Below, in pieces: positions 34,359-43,200 of a DNA stretch of 64,000 nt. The notes under the pieces are model-generated. The model was not told where the DNA came from. It saw only the letters and a list, made by a program, of their open reading frames with translations, and searched no databases. Origin of the DNA: Paracoccus sp. R12_2 (GTDB lineage: Bacteria > Pseudomonadota > Alphaproteobacteria > Rhodobacterales > Rhodobacteraceae); assembly GCF_017744015.1 (NCBI RefSeq), contig NZ_JAGHRA010000017.1, positions 1-64,000 of the forward strand, in the 5' to 3' direction. Each line of letters starts with the position of its first letter. The stretch's first letter is position 1. The position numbers and the translations under genes were made by a program.

Positions 34359-34817
34359 ATGAATGTACCAGAAACAGAATTTAAACCACGATTTGCCTTC
34401 GAACGCAGGATTTTCTTTGGCGACTGTGACCAGCTGGGAATCGCCTTTACTGGCCGGATTACGAATTTCGCGCTGGAAGCGATCGAGACTTTCTGGGACG
34501 ATTTGCTTTCAGGCCGGGGCTGGCTTTTTCTACTCACGGAAAGAAACACGGCCATGCCTTTTGTCTCTATGGACCTACAATTCCATGCGCCGGTGAAAGC
34601 AGGCGCGAACCTAGCATGCGAGGTCTATGTGGTCCATGTCGGGGAAAGTTCAGTTGGTCTAAAAGTTGTCGGCCGTCAGCATGACTTGATTTGCTTCGAA
34701 TGCGAAACGAAGTCAGTTTTCCGAGATGCTTCAACATTTGGTAAAGTCAAAATTGAAAGCTCAATTCGGCAGATTTTGCTCGCGGAAGTGGGTTCGGAAA
34801 ATCAAACAGTGAGCTAG
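34359..34817 (+). CDS. 4HBT-type acyl-CoA thioesterase
   Basis: 152 residues, hotdog fold of the 4-hydroxybenzoyl-CoA thioesterase group: RRIFFGDCDQLGIAFTG holds the catalytic Asp, followed by MPFVSMDLQFHAPVKAG and the strand pattern of the family. It would hydrolyse acyl-CoA thioesters, perhaps to release CoA from stalled intermediates. Last gene of the plus-strand run of the catabolic island and its likely right boundary. Confidence 0.85.
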   Translation: MNVPETEFKPRFAFERRIFFGDCDQLGIAFTGRITNFALEAIETFWDDLLSGRGWLFLLTERNTAMPFVSMDLQFHAPVKAGANLACEVYVVHVGESSVGLKVVGRQHDLICFECETKSVFRDASTFGKVKIESSIRQILLAEVGSENQTVS

Positions 34818-34823
34818 GCCTGT

Positions 34824-34846
34824 AGGCTTTGGAGACAGCAAAGCCT
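34824..34846. repeat. Hairpin after the thioesterase gene
   Basis: Perfect 8-bp arms AGGCTTTG and CAAAGCCT with a 7-base loop, 6 bp after the stop of the last catabolic gene. There is no clear run of T, so it is not a typical intrinsic terminator on the plus strand, although it may still stop or protect the transcript. Confidence 0.5.
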
Positions 34847-34896
34847 GTGCAAAACGATCTCATGTAAGGGAACACAAGAAAAAGCCAGAGAAAGGG

Positions 34897-34915
34897 AAGC
34901 CCGGGTGCCGGGCTT
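34897..34915. repeat. Hairpin in the ParB-like gene leader
   Basis: Perfect 8-bp arms AAGCCCGG and CCGGGCTT with a 3-base loop, about 50 bp before the ParB-like start. It could be an attenuator or protein-binding element for the backbone transcript. Confidence 0.45.
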
Positions 34916-34966
34916 GAAAGGATAGAGAGAGGCTCTTCCGGGTCCGGCGTGACAAGGACCCTGACC

Positions 34967-37138
34967 ATGGCCAAGACCACAACCCGCCCGAAACCCGCCA
35001 CTGCGAAGAAAACCGAAGCCACTGAGTTGTCCGTGCCTGGCGGCGGGACCGACATCCGGATGATCCCGCTCGACCAGTTGGAGCCGAGCCCGCTCAACGT
35101 TCGAAAAGTTGCGGCCAGCGCCAGCGACGATGCTGAGCTCCTCGTCAGTATCCGCGAGACCGGAATTAAACAGAATCTGGTGGTTCATGCGCTGTCAGAG
35201 ACACGTTTTGCAGTCGATGCCGGCGGTCGTCGCCTCAAGGCGCTGAAGCAGCTCGCTGAGGACAGCGTCATCCCCGCCGATCACCCCGTGCCCTGCCTCG
35301 TCGATGATAAGCGCAACGCCATCCTTACTTCTGCAACTGAAAACCTCCAGCGCGCGGCGATGCACCCCGCCGACCAGTTCGAGGCTTTTGAGGCGATGAT
35401 CGCCGAGGGCCGCAGCGAAGACGAGATCGCGCTCAAATTCGGCGTCTCCGTCGACCTGGTGCGCCGCCGCCTCAAACTCGCCCGTGTCGCGCCCGAGATC
35501 ATCGAGCAGTTCCGCGCGGGTGATCTGACCCTTGAATGCGTGATGGCTTTCACACTGACCGACGACCATGATCGCCAGCTGGCGGTCTGGAACGCAGTGA
35601 AGGGCGGCTATCACATCCATCCGCAAAGCATCAAACGCCATCTTACCGAGACCGCCCATTCGGCGAACTCGGCCATCGGGCGCTTTGTCGGCATTGAGGC
35701 CTATGAGGCGGCGGGTGGTGTTCTGCTGCGCGATCTCTTCGACGACCGCGCCAGCGCCCATATGGAGAACCCCGAACTCCTAGAGCGTCTCGCCATCGAA
35801 AAGCTGCAGGCTGCGGCGAAAACCTTCGAGGGAACGTGGAAATGGGTCGAGGTGCATCTCTCGGTGGATTACGGCGCGTTTCGCAGCTTCGGGCGGGTCT
35901 ATCCGCAGGACATCGACCCCGATCCGGACCTGCTCACCGAAGAAGAACGTCTCATTGCGCGCGAGGAAGAACTGGCGGCGAAGAATGACGGCGAGGACTG
36001 GACGGACGCGGAGACGGAAGAATATTATGCCATCGAGCCGCGCCTGCGCGAGATCGAGGCCCTGCAACGCGAACGGCAGCCTTACGCGGACGAAGATCGT
36101 GCCATCGCGGGCGTGGTTCTGACCATCGGTCATGACGGCGCGCTGCGTGTCGAGAAAGGCCTCGTGCGGCCAGAAGATATCCCCGCTGCGGTCGTCCCGA
36201 GCGAAAATAGTGCTGACGCGGGTGATGCCCCGTCTCCTGTCCGCCCGAACGTGACGCCGCCAACCTCCTCGACACCGGTGCCCACCTCCGACCCGGCCGC
36301 GACCTTGCGCAAGGCGAACGGGATTTCGGCGAGCCTCGCCGACGATCTGCGCGCGACGCGTCAGCATATCCTTCGGGCGCATCTGGCGGCGGATTTCGAG
36401 GTGGCGTTCGATGCGATGCTCTACGCGCTCTGCGAGCAGGCTCTGGGGCGGTCCTACAACAACGAGGCGCTCGATATCTCGATCCGGCCCTTCCAGGCGC
36501 AGAACCGCGAGGTGCTGCATTCGGATACTGTTGCCCAGAAGATGCTCGAGGCGCTGGAGCAGGGCCTCGCCACCGACTGGATTACGCTGGAGAAGCCCGA
36601 AAACTTCCGGGCGATGTCGGCGCTGCCCATTGCCGCCAAGCAGGCGCTTTTCGCCTGGGCGACGGGTCTGGCAGTCAAGCCGCAGCTTTCCTCCGACAAT
36701 CGCCCCTCCCCGATCATCGAGGAGATCGGCGCGCGTCTTGACGTCGATGTGGCGGCCTGCTGGCGCCCGACTGCTCAGAATTACTGGGGTCGGGTCAACA
36801 AGGGGCATGCGGTCGCTACCGCGCGCAAGCTCATTGGCGACGATTACGCCGAAGATCGCAATCGCGAGCGTAAGGGCGATATCGCGGCCGCGATGGAGCG
36901 GGCCTTCGCGGAAACGGCCGGCGAGACGGAAGGGTTCGACGCCGCAACGGTTGTCAGGACGACGCGCTGGCTGCCCGACGGGATGGTGTTTGCCGGTGCG
37001 GCGGAGGCTGTTGCCGACATGGCAGGCGAAGCGCCGGAGACCGAGGAGGGGGATGTGTCCGCCGAAGATTCTCTGAGCGACGCCGAGAGCGATGAACCGT
37101 CGTCCTTGCCCGCCTTCCTCAGCGAGGATGCGGCTTGA
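34967..37138 (+). CDS. ParB/Spo0J-like nuclease-domain protein (plasmid/ICE backbone)
   Basis: 723 residues from ATG 34967 (AGGA ten bases upstream); GTG 34949 is a possible earlier start. N-terminal ParB/Srx domain (IPLDQLEPSPLNVRK, FAVDAGGRRLKAL, TENLQRAAMHPADQFEAF) and an HTH (IALKFGVSVDLVRRRLKLA). The long C-terminal region, residues 300-720, is specific to this plasmid-type ParB group. It is larger than, and separate from, the RepB partition protein at 50339. It heads a run of backbone genes; role in DNA binding or transfer control is inferred. Confidence 0.85.
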   Translation: MAKTTTRPKPATAKKTEATELSVPGGGTDIRMIPLDQLEPSPLNVRKVAASASDDAELLVSIRETGIKQNLVVHALSETRFAVDAGGRRLKALKQLAEDSVIPADHPVPCLVDDKRNAILTSATENLQRAAMHPADQFEAFEAMIAEGRSEDEIALKFGVSVDLVRRRLKLARVAPEIIEQFRAGDLTLECVMAFTLTDDHDRQLAVWNAVKGGYHIHPQSIKRHLTETAHSANSAIGRFVGIEAYEAAGGVLLRDLFDDRASAHMENPELLERLAIEKLQAAAKTFEGTWKWVEVHLSVDYGAFRSFGRVYPQDIDPDPDLLTEEERLIAREEELAAKNDGEDWTDAETEEYYAIEPRLREIEALQRERQPYADEDRAIAGVVLTIGHDGALRVEKGLVRPEDIPAAVVPSENSADAGDAPSPVRPNVTPPTSSTPVPTSDPAATLRKANGISASLADDLRATRQHILRAHLAADFEVAFDAMLYALCEQALGRSYNNEALDISIRPFQAQNREVLHSDTVAQKMLEALEQGLATDWITLEKPENFRAMSALPIAAKQALFAWATGLAVKPQLSSDNRPSPIIEEIGARLDVDVAACWRPTAQNYWGRVNKGHAVATARKLIGDDYAEDRNRERKGDIAAAMERAFAETAGETEGFDAATVVRTTRWLPDGMVFAGAAEAVADMAGEAPETEEGDVSAEDSLSDAESDEPSSLPAFLSEDAA

Positions 37139-37174
37139 CGAGCCGCACGCTGACCTGATCACGACATGAGCCTT

Positions 37175-37201
37175 GGGCCGTCCTCACATCGAGGGCGGCC
37201 C
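37175..37201 (+). repeat. Intergenic hairpin, copy 1
   Basis: 11-bp stem with one G-U pair (GGGCCGTCCTC and GAGGGCGGCCC) around a 5-base loop, then CTTTCCGGCTGACGGGTT. It closely resembles the hairpin at 37672-37698 in geometry, flanking sequence and position before a small gene. Confidence 0.65.
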
Positions 37202-37264
37202 TTTCCGGCTGACGGGTTACCAACAGCCGATATCGGATCGGCGGGCCCGTCCCGGAGATATCCC

Positions 37265-37645
37265 ATGACCACCACACTTGACCTCGATCCCGTTAAGGAA
37301 GCCGCACTCGTCGCTTCGCAGAATGACGCCTTTCGTCGCTCTATCCTTGGCAATATCCTCGTCACCGATGCCCCGCAGGGCCAGTTCGTGATGACCCGTG
37401 GCGTTGCAGCGCTTGGGCCCGATGCCCAGCTTGCTCTCACCCGCAGCGTGGCTTCATTTGACGCGTTCAACGCTGACAGCGACCCGCAAGGATGGCACGA
37501 GATGGGCGTCATCGACCTCGACGGCACGAAGGTCTGGTTCAAGATCGACCTGTACGACGTCGACTACACCTATGGCTCGCCTGAGCCCTCCGATCCTGAT
37601 CAGACGCGCCGGGTCCTGACCCTGCTTCTGCCGTCGGAATACTGA
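37265..37645 (+). CDS. DUF3768 family protein
   Basis: 126 residues from ATG 37265 behind GGAGA. The sequence QNDAFRRSILGN near the start, VTDAPQGQFVMTRGVAAL and the acidic end region WFKIDLYDVDYTYGSPEPSD match what I know as DUF3768, a small protein found on alphaproteobacterial plasmids and ICEs. Function unknown. Lies between two similar hairpins. Confidence 0.75.
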   Translation: MTTTLDLDPVKEAALVASQNDAFRRSILGNILVTDAPQGQFVMTRGVAALGPDAQLALTRSVASFDAFNADSDPQGWHEMGVIDLDGTKVWFKIDLYDVDYTYGSPEPSDPDQTRRVLTLLLPSEY

Positions 37646-37671
37646 CGCCCCTTTTTCACCGACATCGCCAC

Positions 37672-37698
37672 GGATCGCCCTTGCACAAAGGGCGGTCC
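37672..37698 (+). repeat. Intergenic hairpin, copy 2
   Basis: 11-bp stem with one G-U pair (GGATCGCCCTT and AAGGGCGGTCC) and a 5-base loop, followed by TTTCGGGCTGGCGGGTT. Same layout as the copy at 37175-37201, which suggests a family of regulatory or processing elements in this operon. Confidence 0.65.
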
Positions 37699-37761
37699 TT
37701 TCGGGCTGGCGGGTTCCAAGGGGCGCGATGATCGTGTCCGGCCTGCCGCAGGAGACCAGAG

Positions 37762-38058
37762 ATGGCCAAGACACTCGACTACCAGATCACCCTCTATCCC
37801 GCACATCGCGATGGCGCCTTCGTCGTCACCCAGTTCCAGATGCTGGCGAACTACCCCGAAAAGCGCATCGAGGCCGCGGGCATGGATGATCTGATCGACC
37901 AAGTGACGCAGTTCGCGATGGAGCACGGCGAGAGCTGCAGCGCCTCGGTGCGCTGCCTCGCTCCGCGCAAACCGCCGGGGTTCAAGCGCGCGACCGAGAA
38001 TTTGTATTTCAACCTGGTTGACCGGACGGCTGAGAAACGCGGCGACGCTGCGGCCTGA
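37762..38058 (+). CDS. Small backbone protein of unknown function
   Basis: 98 residues, soluble, beginning MAKTLDYQITLYPAHRDGAF and containing a helix that ends FAMEHGESCSASVRCL. A GGAG site lies upstream. No named family recognised. The gene is part of the co-directional run of short backbone genes behind the ParB-like gene. Confidence 0.7.
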   Translation: MAKTLDYQITLYPAHRDGAFVVTQFQMLANYPEKRIEAAGMDDLIDQVTQFAMEHGESCSASVRCLAPRKPPGFKRATENLYFNLVDRTAEKRGDAAA

Positions 38059-38138
38059 AGCCCCCCAAAGGAAACCTCCGGGGCGCGGCCTGCAAGACGG
38101 TCGCCCTCACCCTCCCTCAATTCCAAAGGACCGAAGAT

Positions 38139-38522
38139 ATGACACAAGCAAATGATTTCTACGCGCAGATGCTCGAAGCCCAGAGACGGGCAGCCGAACA
38201 GCGGGTCGAGACCCGCGCAGCCCTTCTCACCGAACTGCGCGGCCTCGGCGTGACCGGCCTCGACGTGCAATATGAAGGCTATGGCGATTCCGGCAATGTC
38301 GAGGAGGTCGTCGTGACGCCTGACACGATTACCCTGACAGAAGAGCTGCGGCGACGGGTCGAAGATTTCGGCTGGGACTTTGCCTATGCGCTGAGCCCTG
38401 GCTTCGAAAACAACGAGGGCGGCTATGGCGAATTGACCTGGGCGCTCGAGACGGACAAGATCGATGTCAGCCACTCGAACCGCTTCATCGAGACCGACAC
38501 CACAGAACATGAGGGGCTCTGA
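38139..38522 (+). CDS. Small backbone protein, probably DUF6878-type
   Basis: 127 residues: an N-terminal charged helix (DFYAQMLEAQRRAAEQRVETRAALLTEL in outline), then a beta-rich half (LDVQYEGYGDSGNVEEV, WALETDKIDVSHSNRF). This layout matches a small family I associate with DUF6878 on plasmids and ICEs. The next gene starts one base after its stop. Confidence 0.65.
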   Translation: MTQANDFYAQMLEAQRRAAEQRVETRAALLTELRGLGVTGLDVQYEGYGDSGNVEEVVVTPDTITLTEELRRRVEDFGWDFAYALSPGFENNEGGYGELTWALETDKIDVSHSNRFIETDTTEHEGL

Positions 38523-38523
38523 C

Positions 38524-39000
38524 ATGGCACATCCTCTCCACCACGCCGAAAGCTCGGCCCGTAGATTTGGCGGTGTTCCAGATGATTACCAACATGTGCA
38601 TGACTGGTTTGACTCATCTAAAGAGCACCTAGGTCTCTTTGTTCACAGAGCCCAAAAACATCATACGGTCGGGATCTATGATGCCGAGCGGGTGTTCGGT
38701 CGCAGCCTGATCAACAGCGCGGGCCGGGTCGTTCCGATCCGCTGGATCGGCGAGCAGCATGTGCGCGAAGACTGCCAGGGGCGTATCCCGTCACTGGCTG
38801 ACTGGCTCGGACGCATACAACCCGAACCGTGGATGGCCAATGGCCGGATCGACAACGACCCGACGCAGATCGGCAGCGATCCGCGTGCGGCCTGGGTCCA
38901 GGCGGTTGCGGGTCACCAGACCATTCTTGGCTTTGAGGATTGGCTTCTCAAGGTCTCTGTCGAGCACGTCCAGCATCGCCAGAATCGCGCCGCCGCCTGA
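38524..39000 (+). CDS. Small backbone protein, probably DUF6915-type
   Basis: 158 residues from ATG 38524; the frame is open further upstream but that part lies inside the previous gene. His-rich N-terminus (MAHPLHHAESSARRFGG, HVHDWFDSSKEH, RAQKHHTVGIYDAERVFG), with the string of His/Asp suggesting a metal site. I associate this with DUF6915, a plasmid/ICE family. Function unknown. Confidence 0.68.
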   Translation: MAHPLHHAESSARRFGGVPDDYQHVHDWFDSSKEHLGLFVHRAQKHHTVGIYDAERVFGRSLINSAGRVVPIRWIGEQHVREDCQGRIPSLADWLGRIQPEPWMANGRIDNDPTQIGSDPRAAWVQAVAGHQTILGFEDWLLKVSVEHVQHRQNRAAA

Positions 39001-39042
39001 TCCGCCGGGCGGCAAACTCACCAACCATCTGATCCCATCCAG

Positions 39043-39081
39043 ATCGACCCGCCTGCGCCACAACCGGCTTGGCGGGTCGAT
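39043..39081. repeat. Long inverted repeat before the 39100 gene
   Basis: Perfect 11-bp arms ATCGACCCGCC and GGCGGGTCGAT separated by 17 bases, 18 bp before the next start codon. It is similar in place, but not in sequence, to the hairpins at 37175 and 37672. Confidence 0.55.
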
Positions 39082-39099
39082 TGCGTTTCGAGAAAGGAC

Positions 39100-39735
39100 A
39101 TGGACATGCAAGATCCCGTCTACGAGGAGGTCCACCAGGGCCACACGATCAAGATCTACCACGACCCCGACGCTGAGGACCCACGAGAGTGGTGCAACCT
39201 CGGTACGCTGATCTGCTGGCACCGCCGCTATCGGCTGGGTGACAGCCATCAGTACGACAGCCCTGAGGCGTTCCTGCGCGATCTTGCGGGCGTCTCGGAT
39301 CAGAGCGATCTCTCGATGGATCGTCTGCGGGACCGCGCCGAGCGGAAGGCAATCATTCTGCCTGTGTTTCTCTATGACCATTCCGGTCTCGCGATGAACA
39401 CCGTCGGGTTCCACTGCCCGTGGGATTCTGGGCAGGTCGGTTACGTCTACGTGACGCTCGAAGCGGTCCGAAAGGAATTCGGTGTAAAACGCGTGACCAA
39501 GGCCCTGCGCGAACAGGCTGTAGACATCTTACGTGGTGAGACCGCCGACTACGATTCTTACCTTGGTGGGCGTGTCTATGGTTACATCGTCGAACAGGGT
39601 GGCGAGGAGATCGACGCTTGCTGGGGGTTTGTTGGCGCCTATGAGACGCATTGTTTGCCGGAGGCGCGGAATGCCGTTCCTCGGTCCGATCCCCATGCGC
39701 CACCCGCGACCGGTGCATTGACCGCATATCCATAG
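39100..39735 (+). CDS. Conserved backbone protein of unknown function
   Basis: 211 residues; a start at 39106 (MQDP) is also possible and AGAAAGGA lies just upstream. Contains HTIKIYHDPDAEDPREWCNLGTL, LPVFLYDHSGLAMNT and VRKEFGVKRVTKALREQAV. The sequence looks conserved, with an even amino-acid spread, but I know no function. Last of the short gene run after the ParB-like gene. Confidence 0.7.
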   Translation: MDMQDPVYEEVHQGHTIKIYHDPDAEDPREWCNLGTLICWHRRYRLGDSHQYDSPEAFLRDLAGVSDQSDLSMDRLRDRAERKAIILPVFLYDHSGLAMNTVGFHCPWDSGQVGYVYVTLEAVRKEFGVKRVTKALREQAVDILRGETADYDSYLGGRVYGYIVEQGGEEIDACWGFVGAYETHCLPEARNAVPRSDPHAPPATGALTAYP

Positions 39736-40250
39736 AATAACTCGCCGCCACACACCGGAACTATGGGCAGCACCCGATCGCGGACATGCATTGCTGCATT
39801 GCAGAAAAGTCATAGCCCGCCCATTGTGCGACTGCAGCATTGCTCCTATGTTCGCTCTTGTGATCGGTTCTCTCCTCCTCCCTGAGCCGATCCGGAATAA
39901 TCGGCGGCATCCACCTCCTCCCGGATGTCGCCTTTTTATTTGCAGATCCCCATTCTGAGCTCTTGCGATTTCTCCTCGTTGACCATTCGGTCCCCGAGCT
40001 TGCTGTGTGTCGGGTCCGTTTCGCTGGAGGTGCCCAAAATGCAGGCACGGCCGTGTCCCAGCAGCCTGGCATGGGTTTGCGCGACAACGCCCACAGCGTC
40101 ATCCCCAGATTTTGTGGATAAGTTTTCGCTGCCAAGACTTCAGTTTTCGAGGCCATGAAAGAGTGAGAGACAGGGCGGGAGGGGTGACCCCTCCCGGGTG
40201 AGAGAGTGCACGCGGGGCTCGGGGCCAACCCTCAACCCCGGAGATTGCCG
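39736..40250. other. Intergenic region upstream of the methylase-helicase gene
   Basis: 515 bp without a convincing gene; minus-strand frames in it lack any known motif and show odd composition. It has a direct repeat TGCATTGC at 39787-39794 and 39795-39802 and a partial copy near 39835. It also has a strong hairpin at 40177-40195. The promoter of the large downstream gene should be here. Confidence 0.45.
40177..40195. repeat. GC-rich hairpin in the helicase-gene leader
   Basis: Perfect inverted repeat GGGAGGGGT and ACCCCTCCC around a single central base, so a real stem of about 7-8 bp. It lies 56 bp before the start at 40251 in the presumed mRNA leader. Confidence 0.5.
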
Positions 40251-43200
40251 ATGAACGCTCACCCCCATTCCGTCCAACTTGCAACCGAGCCCGAAGCCCC
40301 TGCCCTGCCGGATGCCCCACGCTTCGCCCAAAACCTGATGCAGGCTGCGAAAATCCTCGTCCCCGTTTTCGAGGCAGGCAGGTCCATCGACGCCGCCGCA
40401 CTTCGCGCCGCGATGGAAGATGCTTGCGGTGCCAGTGACACAAGTGGTGCCTGGGTCTGGAAAGACGCCTATGAGGCGGCCGAGGTCGCCCAAATCCTTA
40501 TACTCTCGCGCTACGGCGCGCTGATGCAGCGTCAGGCACTGTCGCCGCAGGCCTTCCTCACCATGATCGAACGTTTCACGGCTCTGGCCCCGTCTCACAC
40601 GCGCCGCTCCGAAGACAGTATCCGTCTGCAACAGTTTTCCACGCCTTTGCCCCTCGCGGCCATCGTCGCGCAGGCCGCCGGGTTTCGGGACGACGACCTG
40701 ATGCTCGAGCCGTCGACGGGCACGGGCATGCTGGCCATCTTTGCAAAGATCGCTGGTGCACGGTTGGCGCTGAATGAACTTGCCGACACGCGCCGCGCCC
40801 TACTGGGGCAGTTGTTCCCCGATGCCGCCGTATCTGACCACGATGCTGCCTCGATCGACGATCGTCTTGATCGCTCGATCACGCCCTCGGTCGTGGTGAT
40901 GAACCCGCCGTTTTCCGCTGCCAACCATGTCGAGGGCCGGTTTAGGCAAGCGACCAGTCAGCATGTGCTTTCCGCCCTGGCACGCCTCGCGCCTGGTGGG
41001 CGGCTTGTCGTCATCACCGGCGAAAGCTTCCGTCCCTCTTTGAAATCCTTCCAGTCGACATTTCAGCGGATCGGCCAGAGCGCCGATGTCGTGTTTTCGG
41101 CCCCCATCGACGGCAAGGTCTTCGCACGGCATGGCACCACGATCGACACGCGGTTGACGGTAATCGATAAGCGCGCGGCTGGTGCTGAAGAGACCGCACC
41201 GGCTGATATTGACGCCGCCTATCATCCGATCTGCGCGACCACGAGTGATCTTCTCTCCGTAGTACTCGCCCATTGCCCGGAACGCCGCAGCCCCCCGCCC
41301 TGCCCCACCACATCGGCCCTTTCGGTCCCGTCTCAGCCGACCCGCACCAACCTCCACGCCCTGCGCAACGCAGCACGCAAAGAAACCCGTGCGCTCGCCG
41401 AGGAACGCGCGAAGCATCCGTTCGACGACATCGAGACGGCCCCGCTCGACTACTTGCCAAAAGCCTGGAGCGAACCCTATGGCACGTTGCAGGACACGGT
41501 CTACGAGGTCTATGACCTGCAGGCGATCCGGATCGACGGCGCGGCGGAGCATCCGACAGCACTTGTGCAATCCGCCGCCATGGCCTCGGTGCCGCCGCCC
41601 GTGCCGAGCTACCGCCCCGTTCTGCCGAAGACCCTCGTTCGAGACGGTCTCCTCTCTGCGCCGCAGCTCGAAAGCGTGATCTACGCGGGCAATGCACACG
41701 AGACGCATCTCAAAGGCTTGTTCAAGCGTGGCGAGATCGAAGGCCAACTGATTGCAGCGGCTGAGGGTGACGAAGGCGCCTTCCGCCTGCGCAAGGGCTG
41801 GTTCCTCGGTGATGGCACTGGATGCGGTAAAGGGCGACAGGTCGCGGGTATCATTCTCGACAACTGGCTGCAGGGGCGTCGCCGCTCGGTCTGGGTCTCG
41901 AAGAGCGACAAGCTCATCGAGGATGCGCGACGCGACTGGATGGCGCTCGGCGGGCGTGAAAGCGATATCGTGCCGCTCTCAAAATTCCGCCAAGGCAGCG
42001 ACATACGCCTGCCCGAGGGCATCCTCTTCGTTACCTACGCCACGCTGCGCTCGGCTGAACGTGAGGGCAAGGCTGCCCGCCTCGAGCAAGTGACCTCCTG
42101 GCTCGGCGAGGGGTTCGACGGGGTCATCGCTTTTGATGAAAGCCACGCCATGGCCAATGCCGCCGGCGAAAAGTCCGACCGCGGCGACAAAAAGGCCTCT
42201 CAACAAGGCCTTGCGGGCCTCGCGCTGCAAAACGCCGTGCCCGACGCCCGCGTACTCTATGTCTCGGCCACCGGGGCGACGGTCGTTGGCAATCTTGCCT
42301 ATGCTTCGCGCCTCGGTCTCTGGGGCACGGGAGATTTCCCCTTCGTGACGCGGGCAGAATTTGTCGCCGCGATGGAGGCCGGGGGCATCGCCGCCATGGA
42401 GATGATTTCCCGCGACCTGAAGGCGCTTGGGCTCTATCTCGCGCGGTCCCTCTCCTATGCCGGGGTCGAATACGAGATGCTGGTCCATGAGCTGACGCCC
42501 GCCCAGGTCGCGATCTACGACAGCTACGCTGATGCCTACCAGATCATCCACACCAACCTTGAGGCTGCCCTACAAGCCTCTGGCATTTCGTCTGAGACAG
42601 GCACCTTGAACCCTCAGGCCAAATCCGCCGCACGCTCGGCGTTTGAGAGCAACAAGCAGCGCTTCTTCAACCACCTCATCACCGCCATGAAATGCCCCTC
42701 GCTGATCCGCGCCATCGAGGCGGACCTGGCGGCGGGACATTCGGCGGTGATCCAGGTGGTGTCGACCAGCGAGGCGGTGATGGAACGGCGTCTCGAAGAG
42801 ATCCCGCCTTCGGAGTGGGATGATCTGCAGGTCGATTTTACGCCGCGCGAGAACATCATGGACTACCTGATGCATTCCTTCCCGACGCGGCTCTTCGAGC
42901 CTTACACCGACGAGAGCGGGGATCTGCGCTCGCGCCCGGCCGTCGATGGCGATGGCAATCACATCATTTGCCGCGAGGCGGAGCGGCGGCGGGACGAGCT
43001 TGTCGAGCATCTCGGTGCCCTCGCCCCAGTACAGGGTGCTCTCGACCAGATCCTTTGGCATTTCGGAGGGGAGGCTGTGGCCGAGGTCACGGGGCGCAAA
43101 CGGCGCATCGTGAAGACGCGGGAGGGGCGGCTCAAGGTCGAGAAGCGTCCCGCTTCCTCCAACCTCGGAGAAACCCAGGCCTTCATGGATGATGCCAAGC

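Noticed and set aside
34824-34846. Intrinsic terminator after the thioesterase gene
   Set aside because: The hairpin is good but no T-run follows on the plus strand, so it was recorded only as a hairpin.
35780-37162. 460-residue minus-strand frame opposite the ParB-like gene
   Set aside because: Shadow of the ParB-like gene in high G+C sequence; no recognisable motif and Arg/Gly/His-rich.
39761-40228. 155-residue minus-strand frame in the 39736-40250 gap
   Set aside because: Low-complexity composition, no ribosome site and no recognisable domain; treated as intergenic.
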